Part shown: positions 27,995-38,177 of the stretch, piece after piece
Layout of the letters: each line of letters begins with the position of its first letter
Position numbering within the stretch: position 1 is the stretch's first letter
From: Herpetosiphon giganteus
GTDB lineage: Bacteria; Chloroflexota; Chloroflexia; Chloroflexales; Herpetosiphonaceae
DNA length: 64,000 nt
Reading direction: 5' to 3'
NCBI RefSeq assembly: GCF_016907925.1
Contig: NZ_JAFBCZ010000016.1
Span: forward strand, 1-64,000
Translations under genes and position numbers: made by a program
Notes under the pieces: generated by a model
The model's database searches: none
What the model saw: only the letters and a program-made list of their open reading frames with translations
Told to the model about the DNA's origin: nothing

Positions 27995-28606
27995 CTAGAT
28001 CCGGCTGCGGCCCCAACCAAGGTAGAGACCTGCCCCGATTAGCACGATCGGCACCCATACCATACCAAGACTTAGGAAACCTGGCAAGGTGGTAATTGCG
28101 ATAATCGTACCAACAACAAACAAAATCGAGGCCGGAATAAAGCCCCAAAAGCCATTGGTGCGAAATAGTGGCTTGCCAAGCAGGCCAATTGAGCCAAAGC
28201 CCAAGGCTAAGCCCCAAACAACCGACAAGCCATTGGTGAGGTTGGCAAAGGGAATCCCAACCGCAAGTCCAGTCAGAATTGCCGCAGGAATGAAAAGCCC
28301 AAATAGGCGTTTGGCAAAGGCAAAGAAGAAGAAACAACTGGCAATCGTAAATAAAATCATGGCTGGAATAAATGCGTCGGTATCGATCCCAAAATCAGCG
28401 CCGCCCATTAAACGAGCTAAAAACCATAAAACCCCAAACACAATCAAGCCAATTGCGGCAATCCCACGTGAATCGCGCTGCGCAGTCAGTTGATCTAGAA
28501 ATTTGTTGCTTGGCGCTGGTTGATTGGTTTGATAGATCGGATATTGAGCTTGGGCAGCCTCGATTTGGCGTGCGCGTTCGGTATCATTATCGGTGTATGG
28601 TTGCAT
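27995..28606 (-). CDS. Polytopic membrane protein of unknown function
   Basis: 203 residues. A hydrophilic N-terminus of about 48 residues is followed by five to six hydrophobic segments arranged in pairs and a short basic end 'GWGRSRI'. No catalytic motif; the composition resembles small DUF-type integral membrane proteins. TAGGAGGA precedes the ATG. It stands as a single gene with its own terminator and is divergent from the kelch gene. Confidence 0.65.
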   Translation of the reverse strand: MQPYTDNDTERARQIEAAQAQYPIYQTNQPAPSNKFLDQLTAQRDSRGIAAIGLIVFGVLWFLARLMGGADFGIDTDAFIPAMILFTIASCFFFFAFAKRLFGLFIPAAILTGLAVGIPFANLTNGLSVVWGLALGFGSIGLLGKPLFRTNGFWGFIPASILFVVGTIIAITTLPGFLSLGMVWVPIVLIGAGLYLGWGRSRI

Positions 28607-28801
28607 AACTTCCTCCTATGGTTTTGGCCTCGATTGGACGACAACACGTTCACAGTTGTTGCAGCACTGTGAATGAATATGAAATTGATTTGCTCTTTCA
28701 ACTTGACGCTCTTTGTATAATAGCCTGCACCGGACGTTTTGGCTATATCCAGTTTGCTGATTAACTGCATTACGCTTAATTAGCGCTGCTTTAGGGATGT
28801 T

Positions 28802-31108
28802 ATGCGCTTAAGCTTTGTTCGTTGGTTGCTGCTATTCAGCATGCTGGGTTTGTTTGGTCTTCGCTATTTAAAACCAATCCAAGCCCACATTGCTCCTCAG
28901 ATTTCCCATTCTCGCGTTGCTGCCAACCCAAATATGTTTAATTGGGATACGTTTCAGCCGATTCCTTTAGCTCGTTTTGAGGCTGGCGGGGCAATTGTGG
29001 GCGATAGCTTGTATGTGATTGGCGGGTTTTATACCAACCAAGTGCAAGCCACTGATACCGTTTTTGCCTACAACATCACTACCAATCAATGGCGAATTTG
29101 TGCCAATATTCCTGAAGCGATCACCCATGCGCCTGTCGTTGCCGATGGGAATTTGATTTATGTGCTTGGTGGCTATATTGGCGATTCGCCAGGCGGCAGC
29201 ACGCAGCATGTCTGGGTTTACAACACCATTACCAATGCGTGGAGCCGTGGCCCCGATTTGCCAGAAGATCGGGGCGCAGCTGGCGCAACCAAGTTGGGCC
29301 GCGAAATTCACTTTTTTGGTGGTGCGCATCGCCGCGATCGCCAGCTCGAAGAATGGGATAGCGACCAGCATTTTGTGCTTAATTTGGATAGCCAAGTTTG
29401 GCGCACAGCCGCACCCATGCCCAATGCCCGCAATCATCTTGGCGCGGCGACGCTGAACGGCTCTGTCTATGCGATTGGCGGTCAATATCTAGCCGCTGAA
29501 TCGACCAGCAGCCAAGTCGAAGTTGATCGCTATGATCCCGTTAGCGATAGCTGGACGCGGGTGGCCGATTTGCCCAAAGGCCGTGGCCATATCACCTCGT
29601 CGGTGTTTGAAGTCGATGGCCGAATTATGGTCGTTGGTGGCTCGGTCAATGGTGGCGATTATGGCTTAGCTTCTGCCGATGTGATGCTCTATGATCCCAA
29701 TGACAATGTATGGATGAAATTAACCTCGATTCCTGGGGTACGCAAAACTCCAGTTGGCGCAGCCTATGGCAATAAAATTTTGGTCACCACTGGCGGCTAT
29801 GTGCCCAATCCAGAAATGTGGATTGGCCAGCTTGAAGATCATTGGGAATTGGCCCGAACTTTGCCAATCTCGCTCGGTGAGGCTTCTGGCGGGATTATCG
29901 GCAATAAAATGTATTTGGTTGGCGAGAGCAATGGCGCTACAGCGGCCTTCGATCTTGGGGCCAACTCGTGGAATGCTGGTTTGGCGCAACGCCCGTATAA
30001 AAGCCATAGCCACACGGCCCAAGTTTGGAATCAACGGCTCTATTTGTTTGGCGGCGCAGGCACAAGCGCTGGCAAAGTCCAAATCTATCAACCTTCGAGC
30101 AATACGTGGTCGCAAGGCGCGGTGATGCCATTTGCCACGCTGGCTGCTAGCTCTGCATTAATTGATGGCAAAATCTATGTTGCTGGCGGAATTGTCAGCG
30201 GCAATACCTCAAATTATCATGCGCTGTATGATCCAGTTGCCAATACGTGGGCTTCGTTGCCAACAATCCCCTTGGCGCGCAATGGCGCTGCTGGCGGCAC
30301 TGATGGGCGCTATTTCTACTTGTTTGGCGGGCGAGCTAGCGGCCCAACTGGGGCGGCGAGCGCCGATGTGCAAATCTATGATCCGCTGACCCAAACATGG
30401 ACGAGTAGCGTGAGCGACCAGACAATTCCACCTTTGCCGCAAGCGCGGGCTGATTTGGGCCAAGCTATTTGGCACAAAGGCGAATTTTATCTGCTGGGCG
30501 GGTCAGATCAAGCGAGTGTCAGCGATCGGGTTGATGTGTACAATCCTGTGACGAAGCGTTGGCGCAGCGTGGCTGCCATGCCCACGGCGCGTCAAGGGCA
30601 TGCGCCAATGTTGGTTGGCGGGCGAATCTATGTGCCTGCTGGCGGAACCCAAGCCAGCAGCAGCCAATCGCGTATTTTTGAGGTTTATAATCCTGGAGCT
30701 GCTACCCAAGAGCCTGCAACCGCCACGCCAACCGCAATCCCAACCAATACGCCAATTAACACTGCGACGAATACACCAACCAATACGCCAACCAATACGC
30801 CAACTAACACTGCGACGAATACACCAACCAATACGCCAACCAATACGCCAACTAACACTGCGACGAATACACCAACCAAAACACCAACCAATACGCCAAC
30901 TAACACTGCGACGAATACACCAACCAATACGCCAACGCCAACTGTGATACCAACACAAGTGCCAACTGCAACGTTTACCGAAATACCAACAATTACGCCA
31001 ACTGAAGTGCCAACCGCAACGCCGAGCGAGTTGCCAACTGTAACGCTTATGCCGACCCAGCCAATCAACCACCGAATCCAGATCTATTTGCCGTGGGCAA
31101 GCAAATAG
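28802..31108 (+). CDS. Secreted kelch-repeat protein with TPTN stalk
   Basis: 768 residues. Signal peptide, then at least ten kelch units from about 50 to 630, each with the GG pair and spaced Tyr/Trp ('LYVIGGF', 'IYVLGGY', 'VYAIGGQ', 'LYLFGGA', 'FYLLGGS'), enough for two beta-propellers. Residues about 640-725 are an 'NTPTNTPT' linker and the protein ends '[10 protein letters not shown]'. Such proteins bind glycans or partners at the cell surface; galactose-oxidase activity cannot be claimed because no copper ligands were identified. The start at 28802 has AGGGA upstream. Confidence 0.82.
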   Translation: MRLSFVRWLLLFSMLGLFGLRYLKPIQAHIAPQISHSRVAANPNMFNWDTFQPIPLARFEAGGAIVGDSLYVIGGFYTNQVQATDTVFAYNITTNQWRICANIPEAITHAPVVADGNLIYVLGGYIGDSPGGSTQHVWVYNTITNAWSRGPDLPEDRGAAGATKLGREIHFFGGAHRRDRQLEEWDSDQHFVLNLDSQVWRTAAPMPNARNHLGAATLNGSVYAIGGQYLAAESTSSQVEVDRYDPVSDSWTRVADLPKGRGHITSSVFEVDGRIMVVGGSVNGGDYGLASADVMLYDPNDNVWMKLTSIPGVRKTPVGAAYGNKILVTTGGYVPNPEMWIGQLEDHWELARTLPISLGEASGGIIGNKMYLVGESNGATAAFDLGANSWNAGLAQRPYKSHSHTAQVWNQRLYLFGGAGTSAGKVQIYQPSSNTWSQGAVMPFATLAASSALIDGKIYVAGGIVSGNTSNYHALYDPVANTWASLPTIPLARNGAAGGTDGRYFYLFGGRASGPTGAASADVQIYDPLTQTWTSSVSDQTIPPLPQARADLGQAIWHKGEFYLLGGSDQASVSDRVDVYNPVTKRWRSVAAMPTARQGHAPMLVGGRIYVPAGGTQASSSQSRIFEVYNPGAATQEPATATPTAIPTNTPINTATNTPTNTPTNTPTNTATNTPTNTPTNTPTNTATNTPTKTPTNTPTNTATNTPTNTPTPTVIPTQVPTATFTEIPTITPTEVPTATPSELPTVTLMPTQPINHRIQIYLPWASK

Positions 31109-31112
31109 CTAC

Positions 31113-31215
31113 ATGCCCTCACCCCAACCCCTCTTCCACGGAGCGGGCGAGGGGCTTTTTATTGTGGTTCTTGTCACAATTCGTCGGTAAAAATGGGTGC
31201 TAGGGGTGAGGGCAT
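31113..31215. repeat. Palindromic element with perfect 13-bp inverted ends
   Basis: ATGCCCTCACCCC at 31113-31125 is matched by GGGGTGAGGGCAT at 31203-31215. The interior has CCCCTCTTCCACG..GCGGGCGAGGGGC followed by TTTTTATT, which can end the kelch transcript. Confidence 0.85.
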
Positions 31216-31251
31216 GAAAACCACATTAGCCCAGTACAGGCTGTTACAAAC

Positions 31252-32055
31252 TTACTGGGCTTGGTGCAGAAAATCGAGCACCAGTTGATTGAATAATTCT
31301 GGATTATCCATGTTGGCGCAATGGCCAGCATTTGGCAACAGATGTTGTGTAGCATGTTGCTGGCGTTGCTGCCATTCACGGCCTGCTTGCACAATAACCG
31401 ATTGATCATGCTCGCCAACCAGAATTAATAATGGGTGATTTGGTGCTGTTTGATTTGGGTGCATCAGTTGATTCAATTTGCTCATTAATCGAAATGATGA
31501 GCGTGAAAAATGCTGCATGCGTTGGTAAAACAAGCCTTGACCTGCTGGATACAACACGCTGGTTTTGGCAACATAGCGCCGAAAACGCTCCATTGAGAAC
31601 ACCACCAAAAACATCCATTTCAGCATTTCTTTGCGTTGCGCCCGCATGATCGCTCGTTGATCGCCAAAAATGCTGTAGCCACCAACCACAATTAGGCTTT
31701 TGACCAGGCTTGGGTTGCGATAGCCAAATTCTTGCGCGACGAGTGAGCCAAGCGAAACTCCCAACACATGAGCTTGCATCTGGTTTTCTGCTTGCAAAAT
31801 CGCTGCCAAATATTCGGGAGTGCGTTCGATGCCAATTATGCTTTGGTTTGGTTGCGAACGGCCATGGCCAGGCAGATCGATCAAGATAACATAATAATGT
31901 TTGGCAAACATTTCAATCTGCTGAACAAAACATTGATGATCGCCAAATGCTGGGTGAATTAACACCAAACTTGGGTTGCTGGGATTGCCCAGCGTATAGT
32001 AGTGCAAATCAAAATTGTGCAACGCCATTATTTTGGCGTTTAGTGCTTCACTCAT
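31252..32055 (-). CDS. Alpha/beta hydrolase
   Basis: 267 residues. The fold is clear: oxyanion segment 'LVLIHPAFGD', 'VILIDLPGHGRS', nucleophile elbow 'VLGVSLGSLVA', an acid in 'ILVGEHDQSV', and the catalytic histidine in 'NAGHCANMD'. The substrate is unknown (esterase, lactonase or haloperoxidase-like). ATG 32055 is 8 nt inside the end of the upstream PadR gene (GAGGA 9 nt before it), so the two are co-translated and the enzyme is probably under PadR control. Confidence 0.85.
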   Translation of the reverse strand: MSEALNAKIMALHNFDLHYYTLGNPSNPSLVLIHPAFGDHQCFVQQIEMFAKHYYVILIDLPGHGRSQPNQSIIGIERTPEYLAAILQAENQMQAHVLGVSLGSLVAQEFGYRNPSLVKSLIVVGGYSIFGDQRAIMRAQRKEMLKWMFLVVFSMERFRRYVAKTSVLYPAGQGLFYQRMQHFSRSSFRLMSKLNQLMHPNQTAPNHPLLILVGEHDQSVIVQAGREWQQRQQHATQHLLPNAGHCANMDNPELFNQLVLDFLHQAQ

Positions 32056-32590
32056 GGCCAGTTTCCTCAAGTTTGGTTAATAATTGTTGATACCAGTTGA
32101 TGCTGAAGTTGTAGTAGGCCACGCCATATTCCAAGGTAAGCCATTGAAAATCGGCGATCGCTTGTTGATGTTGGTCAACGGCGGTTTGTTCGCGCTCGCG
32201 CAGCAAACTATTGAGCTGGGCATGCACTATTTGCAAGCTTGTAAGATGTTCGCGCACCAGCCGAATGCGCTCGTTTGGCGTGAGAAAGCCCATAAAAAAC
32301 AAGCGCGTTAAGGCTGGTTCTTTGACCTTCTCTTGGGGAATGGCACTTGCCAGCCATTGATCGAAGGCAATTTTTCCCACAGGTGTGAGGCTATAGATTT
32401 TTTTAAATCGACCAGCCTCAATCTGTTCCTCTACCGTAATTGCTTGCTTAGCGATCAGTTTTTCAAGTGCGCTGTTGATGCTGCCAAAACTGGCGCTATA
32501 AAACAGCGAGATCGTTTCTTCAAGAATTTTCTTGATTTCGTAGCTGCTGCGTGGCTTGAGCAGCAATAAGCCCAAAATTACATATTCCAT
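32048..32590 (-). CDS. PadR-family transcription regulator
   Basis: 180 residues. N-terminal winged helix typical of PadR ('YVILGLLLLKPRSSYEIKK', then 'FGSINSALEKLIAKQAITVE', 'YSLTPVGKIAF'), followed by a coiled-coil dimer domain (about 85-175) as in the Vir-type C-terminal family. Usually a repressor released by phenolic or lipophilic compounds. ATG 32590 has AAGGA at 7 nt; the longer frame to 32671 is not conserved-looking. It sits over its own candidate operator at 32592. Confidence 0.85.
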   Translation of the reverse strand: MEYVILGLLLLKPRSSYEIKKILEETISLFYSASFGSINSALEKLIAKQAITVEEQIEAGRFKKIYSLTPVGKIAFDQWLASAIPQEKVKEPALTRLFFMGFLTPNERIRLVREHLTSLQIVHAQLNSLLREREQTAVDQHQQAIADFQWLTLEYGVAYYNFSINWYQQLLTKLEETGHE

Positions 32591-32591
32591 A

Positions 32592-32612
32592 ATATATCCT
32601 TCCGTGATATAT
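32592..32612. promoter_or_regulatory. Dyad overlapping the padR-like ribosome site
   Basis: ATATATCC-TTCCGT-GATATAT: a 7-bp inverted repeat with a 7-bp spacer that includes the ribosome-binding sequence of the PadR gene. The placement suits autorepression. The remaining spacer to 32938 contains the short palindrome CCTCCGGCGGAGG (about 32779) and no other clear signal. Confidence 0.5.
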
Positions 32613-32938
32613 CTAATAGTAATATGAATTTTATCCTTGTCAAATAAGCCAGATAGTTTATTCTGGCGCATTCGTTATGCCTGTAAAGCACGCAAAGTAA
32701 AATAAGGGGAATTGTAATAAGGAATAGATTCCACAGGATTAATATTTGGGGATGCAGGGGGATGAAAACCTCCGGCGGAGGGACGGAAGGGTGGTGAACC
32801 CAGATTGAAATTTAACATCATTAAGAACCCAATTGTTCTATGGAGAAGAAAGCTAGAATCAATTTGAAGCACCAACCCTAATTTGCTATGATCAACCATG
32901 AGCTTCGGAGCGAATTACTTGTTATTTGGGGGATTGAT

Positions 32939-34057
32939 ATGGCCCATTCATCAAACATCAAACCAGAATCGTGGCTCGTTTCAGCGGGGCGTGGTTCGCA
33001 GCCAGGCGATCCGCTGAATGTGCCGCTTATGCCAGCCTCAAACTTTCTTATCGGTAGTGGCCGTGAATACTCGCGCGATGATGGCACGCCAACGTGGGAA
33101 GCGCTTGAAGCGGTGGTTGGCGGCTTAGAAGGTGGTAAAGCACTGGCGTTTGCCTCAGGCATGGCGGCAATTGCGGCGGTATTTGATCAGCTGGCGGTTG
33201 GCGCGCTGGTGGTGCTGCCTGATGATTGCTATCAAGGCGTTGCTGGGTTGGCCATGGCTGGTGCTGAGCGTGGACGTTGGTCGTTGCAGCGTATTGCAGT
33301 TGATGATACTGCTGCTTGGGTTGCTGCGTGTGCTAAGGCCGATTTGGTTTGGCTCGAATCGCCATCAAACCCATTGCTGACGGTTGCTGATTTAGCGGTT
33401 ATTTGTGCTGCGCCGCGCAAAGCAAGCGCGATTGTTGCGGTTGATAATACTTTTGCGACTCCGCTCAACCAGCAGCCGCTTGCTTTTGGTGCAACTGTGG
33501 CCTTGCAATCGGCAACCAAATTTATTGGTGGCCACTCAGATTTGTTGGCTGGTGTTGCGACGACCAACGATCTTGGCTTCTGGCATGCGCTTAAAAAATC
33601 GCGTGAACTAACCGGAGCAACGCCCGGCACGCTTGAGGCTTATCTCGCGGTGCGTGGCGCGCGGACTTTGGCGGTGCGGCTCCAGCGGGCGCAACAAAGT
33701 GCAATGCTACTAGCCGAGCGGCTTGAAGCCCATCCGCAGGTTATGCGTGTGCGCTATCCTGGTTTGGCCTCGCATCCAACCCATGTGACGGCGCAACGGG
33801 TGCTCAAAGGTTTTGGCACGATTATTTCGTTTGATCTTGTGGGCGGAGCTGAGGTTGCCGATGCAGTTTGCAAGCAAGTGCAATTAATCCACCATGCGAC
33901 CAGCCTTGGGGCAGTTGAATCGACGATGGAACGGCGGGCGGCAATTCCTGGGCAGGAGCATCTGCCACCATCGTTATTGCGCCTGAGCGTTGGGATTGAG
34001 GATGTAGAAGATCTGTGGACTGATCTTGCAGCAGCGATCGAGGCTGCAACCAGCTAA
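32939..34057 (+). CDS. Cystathionine gamma-synthase/lyase-type PLP enzyme
   Basis: 372 residues of the Cys/Met metabolism PLP family. PLP-binding lysine in 'SATKFIGGHSD', the phosphate-binding 'FASGMAAIAAVF', 'VWLESPSNPLL' and 'VDNTFATP'. It acts on cystathionine, homocysteine or methionine; the exact reaction cannot be fixed from motifs. MAHSS at 32939 follows GGGGGA; 17 upstream residues of the longer frame are not supported. No sulfur-amino-acid genes adjoin it, though a PatB-type lyase lies 4 kb downstream. Confidence 0.85.
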   Translation: MAHSSNIKPESWLVSAGRGSQPGDPLNVPLMPASNFLIGSGREYSRDDGTPTWEALEAVVGGLEGGKALAFASGMAAIAAVFDQLAVGALVVLPDDCYQGVAGLAMAGAERGRWSLQRIAVDDTAAWVAACAKADLVWLESPSNPLLTVADLAVICAAPRKASAIVAVDNTFATPLNQQPLAFGATVALQSATKFIGGHSDLLAGVATTNDLGFWHALKKSRELTGATPGTLEAYLAVRGARTLAVRLQRAQQSAMLLAERLEAHPQVMRVRYPGLASHPTHVTAQRVLKGFGTIISFDLVGGAEVADAVCKQVQLIHHATSLGAVESTMERRAAIPGQEHLPPSLLRLSVGIEDVEDLWTDLAAAIEAATS

Positions 34058-34078
34058 ATTTAATAGTGGGAATGAAGA

Positions 34079-34217
34079 GTTCCCTCACCCCCAACCCCTC
34101 TCCCGTGGCGCGGGAGAGGGGAGTTTAGTTCAGTGGTTGAAGCCTGATTTCTTGGTTTTCAATCGTGCTCCCCCTCGCCCGCATCTAGTGGGAGAGGGGG
34201 CTGGGGGGTGAGGGAAC
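34079..34217. repeat. Palindromic element with perfect 14-bp inverted ends
   Basis: GTTCCCTCACCCCC at 34079-34092 and GGGGGTGAGGGAAC at 34204-34217. Internal hairpins CCCCTCTCCCGTGGCGCGG..GAGAGGGG and CCCCCTCGCCC..GGGAGAGGGGG. It lies between the 3' ends of two convergent genes. Confidence 0.85.
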
Positions 34218-34227
34218 TTATCCCAAT

Positions 34228-36861
34228 CTAGGCTGCTGGGCCAGCTACGCCAATCACATAGCGATCGGCGGAGAGCAAGCGTTTGGCAGCGGCGTGAATT
34301 TGCTCAAGCGTGACTGAGCCGATAATTTCGGGGTAGCGTTGAACATAATCCAGCCCCAGCTTGAAGCGCTCGATATTCAAGAGCATGTTGGCGATGCCAC
34401 TATTAGCTTCAAGGCTAATGCCCAACATCCCCGTGAGATAGGCAACCGAATCGCTGCGTTCGAGTTCGCTAATGCCTTCGGCCAGCAAACGATCAACTTC
34501 TTCTTGAATGGCGTTGAGGGCGCGATCAACATTTTTGGCATTGATGCCTGCATAGACGACCCATGCGCCTGCCCCAACATCGGCATCGATGCGACTGGTG
34601 GCGTAATAAGCCAAGCCCTGTTTGTCGCGCACATTTTCACCCAAACGGCCCATCAAGCCTAGTTGGCCAAGCACCAAATTGGCCATCATAGCTGCATAAA
34701 AATCAGGGTCGGTGCGGGCTAAGCCTGGCACTGCCCAAACAAGGTCGGATTGGGTTTTGCCTTCGACCACAATTTCGCGACGTTGCACGCTTTGCGGTTG
34801 GGCAACTTCGGGCACGTTGGTGGCTGGCGGCTCGCCTTGGCCTTGCCAATCGCCAAACCAGCGCTCAACTTCGGCCAAAATCGCCGTTTCATCAATATCG
34901 CCAACAATTGCAATTGTGGTTGCAGCTGGGTGATAGCGTTTGGCAAAGGCTGCCAAATCGGCGGTCGTGATGGATGGCACGGTTTCGAGCGAGCCATTGG
35001 GCGACAAATAATACGGATGATCGCTGGGATACAGCTGCTCGCGGGCGGCTTTCGAGGCTTGCGAGCGTGTATCTTGCTCGCTTTGGCGCAGCATGGTTGT
35101 AAATTGGGTGCGCAAGCGTTCAATTTCGCGTTCGGGGAAGGTTGGGTTGCGCAGCACATCGGCCAATAATTCCAAAATTAATGGTGCATCGTCACTCAAG
35201 GCTTTGCCACCAAACGACGTGGTGTGGCGGCCTGCGCTGGCGGCAATCGAGCAGCCGCGATCTTCGGTGATATTTGTAATATCGTGGAAGCTGCGCGTGG
35301 TTGTGCCACGATTGAGTGCCGAGGCAGTGAACACGGCCACGCCATTTAATGCGGCTGGCTCGTGCACTTGACCAAGCGCAATTTCACCTTGAATGCTCAC
35401 GGTTGGGCTGTTGGGATTGCGCTGCAATAACACAACAATTCCATTGCTCAGCACATGGCGGGTTGCTTGCGAGCCATTATTGGCTGCGGCAGTCGCTTCG
35501 GCTTCAGCGGCTTTGGCATTATAAAAGCTCAGCGCTGGGTGAAATGTGCGAGCGGTTGGGGTAATTTGGCCACCGCCGCTGCTATTGCTTGGAGTGAAAA
35601 TCCCCACGTTGCGTTTTTGGGGCGCTAGATATTCTTGGGCAACGCGTTGCACATCGGCAGCAGTAACAGCAGCAATTTCATCCAACGAACTATCGGCGCG
35701 TTCGTAGCTATCGAGGGTTTGCCACATACCTAACATCATAGCTTGGTTGCTAATACGTTCGAGGCTATAGGCTTGTTGAGCGCGCACTTGACGCTGAATT
35801 TTGTGCAATTCTGCGTCGCTGATTGGCGTTTGTTGCAGCTTTTCAATTTCGCCGTAGAGCGCTTGCTCAACTTGCTCGACTGTGCGATCTGGGCGCACGG
35901 TTGCGCCAACTTCGAATAAAAATGGATCAAGCGTGGCCATAAACGACGAATAAGCTCCGGTTGCCAATTCGCCTTCGACCAAAGCCCGATACAAGCGGGC
36001 TGAACGATTGGTTTGCGCGCCGCCACCAGTGAACGACGGCGATTTGCCGCCAGTCAAGACTGCATCAAGCACGGTTAATGCTGCCCAATCGGGCGAGGTG
36101 GCTGGTGGCGCATGGAAAGCAACTTGAATCATCGAGTTGGGACCGGGCCGCGAAACATGGACGCGGCGTTCGCCTTGTTGCTCTGGCTCTTCGCCGCGCA
36201 CTTCAGGCAATGGCAAGCCTTGAGGAATCGGGCCATACAATTCTTCGATTTGCTTCAGCACTTCGTCGGTTTTGAAATCGCCGACGACGACCAGCACCGC
36301 ATTATTGGGCGCATAAAAGGTTTTGTAGTGGGTATATAAATCTTCGCGGGTCATGGCCCGCAGGTCGCTCTTCCAGCCGATTACGCCATTCCGATAGGGG
36401 TGAACTTTGAAGGCGGTGGAGCGTAATTCTTCATCAAGCCAAAAACTCGGGCTATTTTCGTTGCCCTCGCGTTCGGAGATAATTACCGTACGTTCGGAAG
36501 CGACCTCATCAGGATCAAACGATGAATTGACCATGCGATCAGCTTCGATTTGCAAGCCCAATTTCAAGCGATCGGCTGGCAATGTTTCATAATAGGCGGT
36601 GTAATCGATCCAAGTAAAGCCATTGAAGGTACCGCCATTGCGCGCAATCGTTGCATCGAAGGCACCTTTGGGCATTGAGGGCGTGCCTTTGAACAACATA
36701 TGCTCGCACCAGTGCGAAATGCCCGAAATTCCCACCCGCTCGTTGCGCCCGCCAACTTTATACCAAATCCAGTTGGTGGCGATTGGCGCGGTATGTACTT
36801 CGCGGGTAATTACGGTCAAGCCATTGGGCAGCCGATGAACATTGGTTGCAAGTGTCATCAT
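34228..36861 (-). CDS. M16-family zinc protease, two-repeat form
   Basis: 877 residues made of two M16 halves. The first half (about 1-440) has the inverted zinc motif HxxEH in 'ISHWCEHMLFKGT' and the distal glutamate in 'SERTVIISEREGNE'. The second half (about 450-877) keeps the fold and the 'R/Y' segment 'VRDKQGLAYYATS' but not the zinc motif, as in pitrilysin-type proteins. No signal peptide with this start. AGGAG is close to two adjacent ATG codons (36861 and 36858); either may be used. Confidence 0.88.
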   Translation of the reverse strand: MMTLATNVHRLPNGLTVITREVHTAPIATNWIWYKVGGRNERVGISGISHWCEHMLFKGTPSMPKGAFDATIARNGGTFNGFTWIDYTAYYETLPADRLKLGLQIEADRMVNSSFDPDEVASERTVIISEREGNENSPSFWLDEELRSTAFKVHPYRNGVIGWKSDLRAMTREDLYTHYKTFYAPNNAVLVVVGDFKTDEVLKQIEELYGPIPQGLPLPEVRGEEPEQQGERRVHVSRPGPNSMIQVAFHAPPATSPDWAALTVLDAVLTGGKSPSFTGGGAQTNRSARLYRALVEGELATGAYSSFMATLDPFLFEVGATVRPDRTVEQVEQALYGEIEKLQQTPISDAELHKIQRQVRAQQAYSLERISNQAMMLGMWQTLDSYERADSSLDEIAAVTAADVQRVAQEYLAPQKRNVGIFTPSNSSGGGQITPTARTFHPALSFYNAKAAEAEATAAANNGSQATRHVLSNGIVVLLQRNPNSPTVSIQGEIALGQVHEPAALNGVAVFTASALNRGTTTRSFHDITNITEDRGCSIAASAGRHTTSFGGKALSDDAPLILELLADVLRNPTFPEREIERLRTQFTTMLRQSEQDTRSQASKAAREQLYPSDHPYYLSPNGSLETVPSITTADLAAFAKRYHPAATTIAIVGDIDETAILAEVERWFGDWQGQGEPPATNVPEVAQPQSVQRREIVVEGKTQSDLVWAVPGLARTDPDFYAAMMANLVLGQLGLMGRLGENVRDKQGLAYYATSRIDADVGAGAWVVYAGINAKNVDRALNAIQEEVDRLLAEGISELERSDSVAYLTGMLGISLEANSGIANMLLNIERFKLGLDYVQRYPEIIGSVTLEQIHAAAKRLLSADRYVIGVAGPAA

Positions 36862-37112
36862 CTGTCTCCTGCAAAAGAAACCTGTGAGTATTATAGAACC
36901 GAAAAGCTGGCCGCGCTGCTTACAAGCTATTAACATTCGCGCCGCCAAAATCCCACTTAGAGGGGACAAAGTACGGGCGAATAAACAGGATTGCGAGGGC
37001 GATTATTCTAGGCTATGATGGATTTAGCCCTTATTGATCAACAAAATTATTCAGCGCCACGCTGATCACTGTCCCATGTGCGATCACTGGTGCGCCAGCA
37101 ATGGAGCCTCCC

Positions 37113-37940
37113 ATGCAAATCATCCTTGACCATGTTCAAGCGCACTTTGATCAGTATGTTAAAGCAGCGACTAACCGTGTGTTTAATGCCAAAATTAATC
37201 TCTATCGCAGTTTTAGCTATGAGCAACTAGAAACCTCAATTCGCTATGCTTATACTGCGTTCGTGACTGATCTGAACAATGGCACAGTCCAAGAAATGTC
37301 CAATTTTCTGCTGCGCATTGGGCCGCAACGCGCAGAACAAGGCGCATCGGTCGAAGATATTTTGTTTGGTATCAATATGGGCGTTGAGGTGATTAGTAAC
37401 GATTTGCTTCAAACCTTTGAGTCGAATCCAAGCGCATTGTTGTGGTGGATGCAACGGATGCATGCGATTATTTATACTGGCGCAATGAAACTTTCCGATA
37501 CGATTCTCAAGTTACGCGAACAGCATATTCGCGAGCAGGCCAGCCAAATTGCAGAAATCTCCACGCCGATTATTCCATTGTCTCAAGGCGTGTTGGTCGT
37601 GCCATTGATTGGTACGTTGGGCGAATACCGCGCCAGCCGCATTACCGAAGCGCTCTTAAATCGCATCAGTGAGGAGCAAGCCTCGACTGTCTTGATCGAT
37701 GTAACGGGGGTTCCGGTGGTTGATACCCAAGTCGCTCACCATTTAATTCAATCGGCCCAAGCCGCCAAATTGGTGGGAGCCGAAGTGCTGTTGGTGGGCA
37801 TTCGACCTGAGATGGCCCAAACGCTCGTGCAACTTGGGGTGAATTTGCAGGGTGTGCGCACCCAAGGCACGTTGCAAGCGGGTGTTGAATATGCCTTTGA
37901 GCGCCAGAAACAGCAAGCAGCCAAAGCCTATCGCCGCTAA
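37113..37940 (+). CDS. RsbR-like STAS-domain protein
   Basis: 275 residues. The N-terminal about 150 residues are helical (RsbRD_N-like). Residues about 160-270 are a STAS domain: 'VLVVPLIGTLGEYRA' and 'VLIDVTGVPVVDTQVAHHL', in which threonine or serine near 'VVDT' may be phosphorylated as in stressosome RsbR proteins. It probably relays a signal to a switch kinase (RsbT type), but no kinase is nearby. ATG 37113 has GGAG 6 nt upstream, which favours it over ATG 37101. Confidence 0.8.
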   Translation: MQIILDHVQAHFDQYVKAATNRVFNAKINLYRSFSYEQLETSIRYAYTAFVTDLNNGTVQEMSNFLLRIGPQRAEQGASVEDILFGINMGVEVISNDLLQTFESNPSALLWWMQRMHAIIYTGAMKLSDTILKLREQHIREQASQIAEISTPIIPLSQGVLVVPLIGTLGEYRASRITEALLNRISEEQASTVLIDVTGVPVVDTQVAHHLIQSAQAAKLVGAEVLLVGIRPEMAQTLVQLGVNLQGVRTQGTLQAGVEYAFERQKQQAAKAYRR

Positions 37941-37947
37941 ATAGGTG

Positions 37948-37994
37948 TTCCCTCACCTCCAACCCCTCTCCCACAGCGCGGGCGAGGGGCTTTT
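37948..37994 (+). repeat. Short palindromic element acting as terminator
   Basis: TCCCTCACCTCCAACCCCTC, CCACAGCGCGGGCGAGGGGC, then TTTTTT. The half-size form of the GC-rich element family; the hairpin plus T run 8 nt after the STAS gene should end its transcript. Confidence 0.75.
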
Positions 37995-38177
37995 TTGGTT
38001 GAGTTGTTCATGCTCATTGACGAGTAAAAATTGAGGAGTGCTGGCAATCAACTATTCGAAATCGGCTGCAAATTGGTAGTACAATTACTGCCAACAGAAC
38101 CGTTGGGCGGCTCAGCGCCGAGTTGTTTGATGGTTCTGGTGCTGAAGAAGCTTGTTTGTGGCCGTGAGGAAGCATGC

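Noticed and set aside
28701-28721. TTGACG and TATAAT upstream of the kelch gene
   Set aside because: The hexamers are only 7 bp apart, too close for one sigma-70 promoter; the TATAAT alone is weak evidence.
30503-31072. Long minus-strand frames opposite the TPTN linker of the kelch protein
   Set aside because: Produced by the ACN-CCN repeat; the translations are monotonous and no start signal is present.
32779-32792. CCTCCGGCGGAGG palindrome as a terminator
   Set aside because: No T run follows and no gene ends nearby in either direction; kept only as a note on the spacer.
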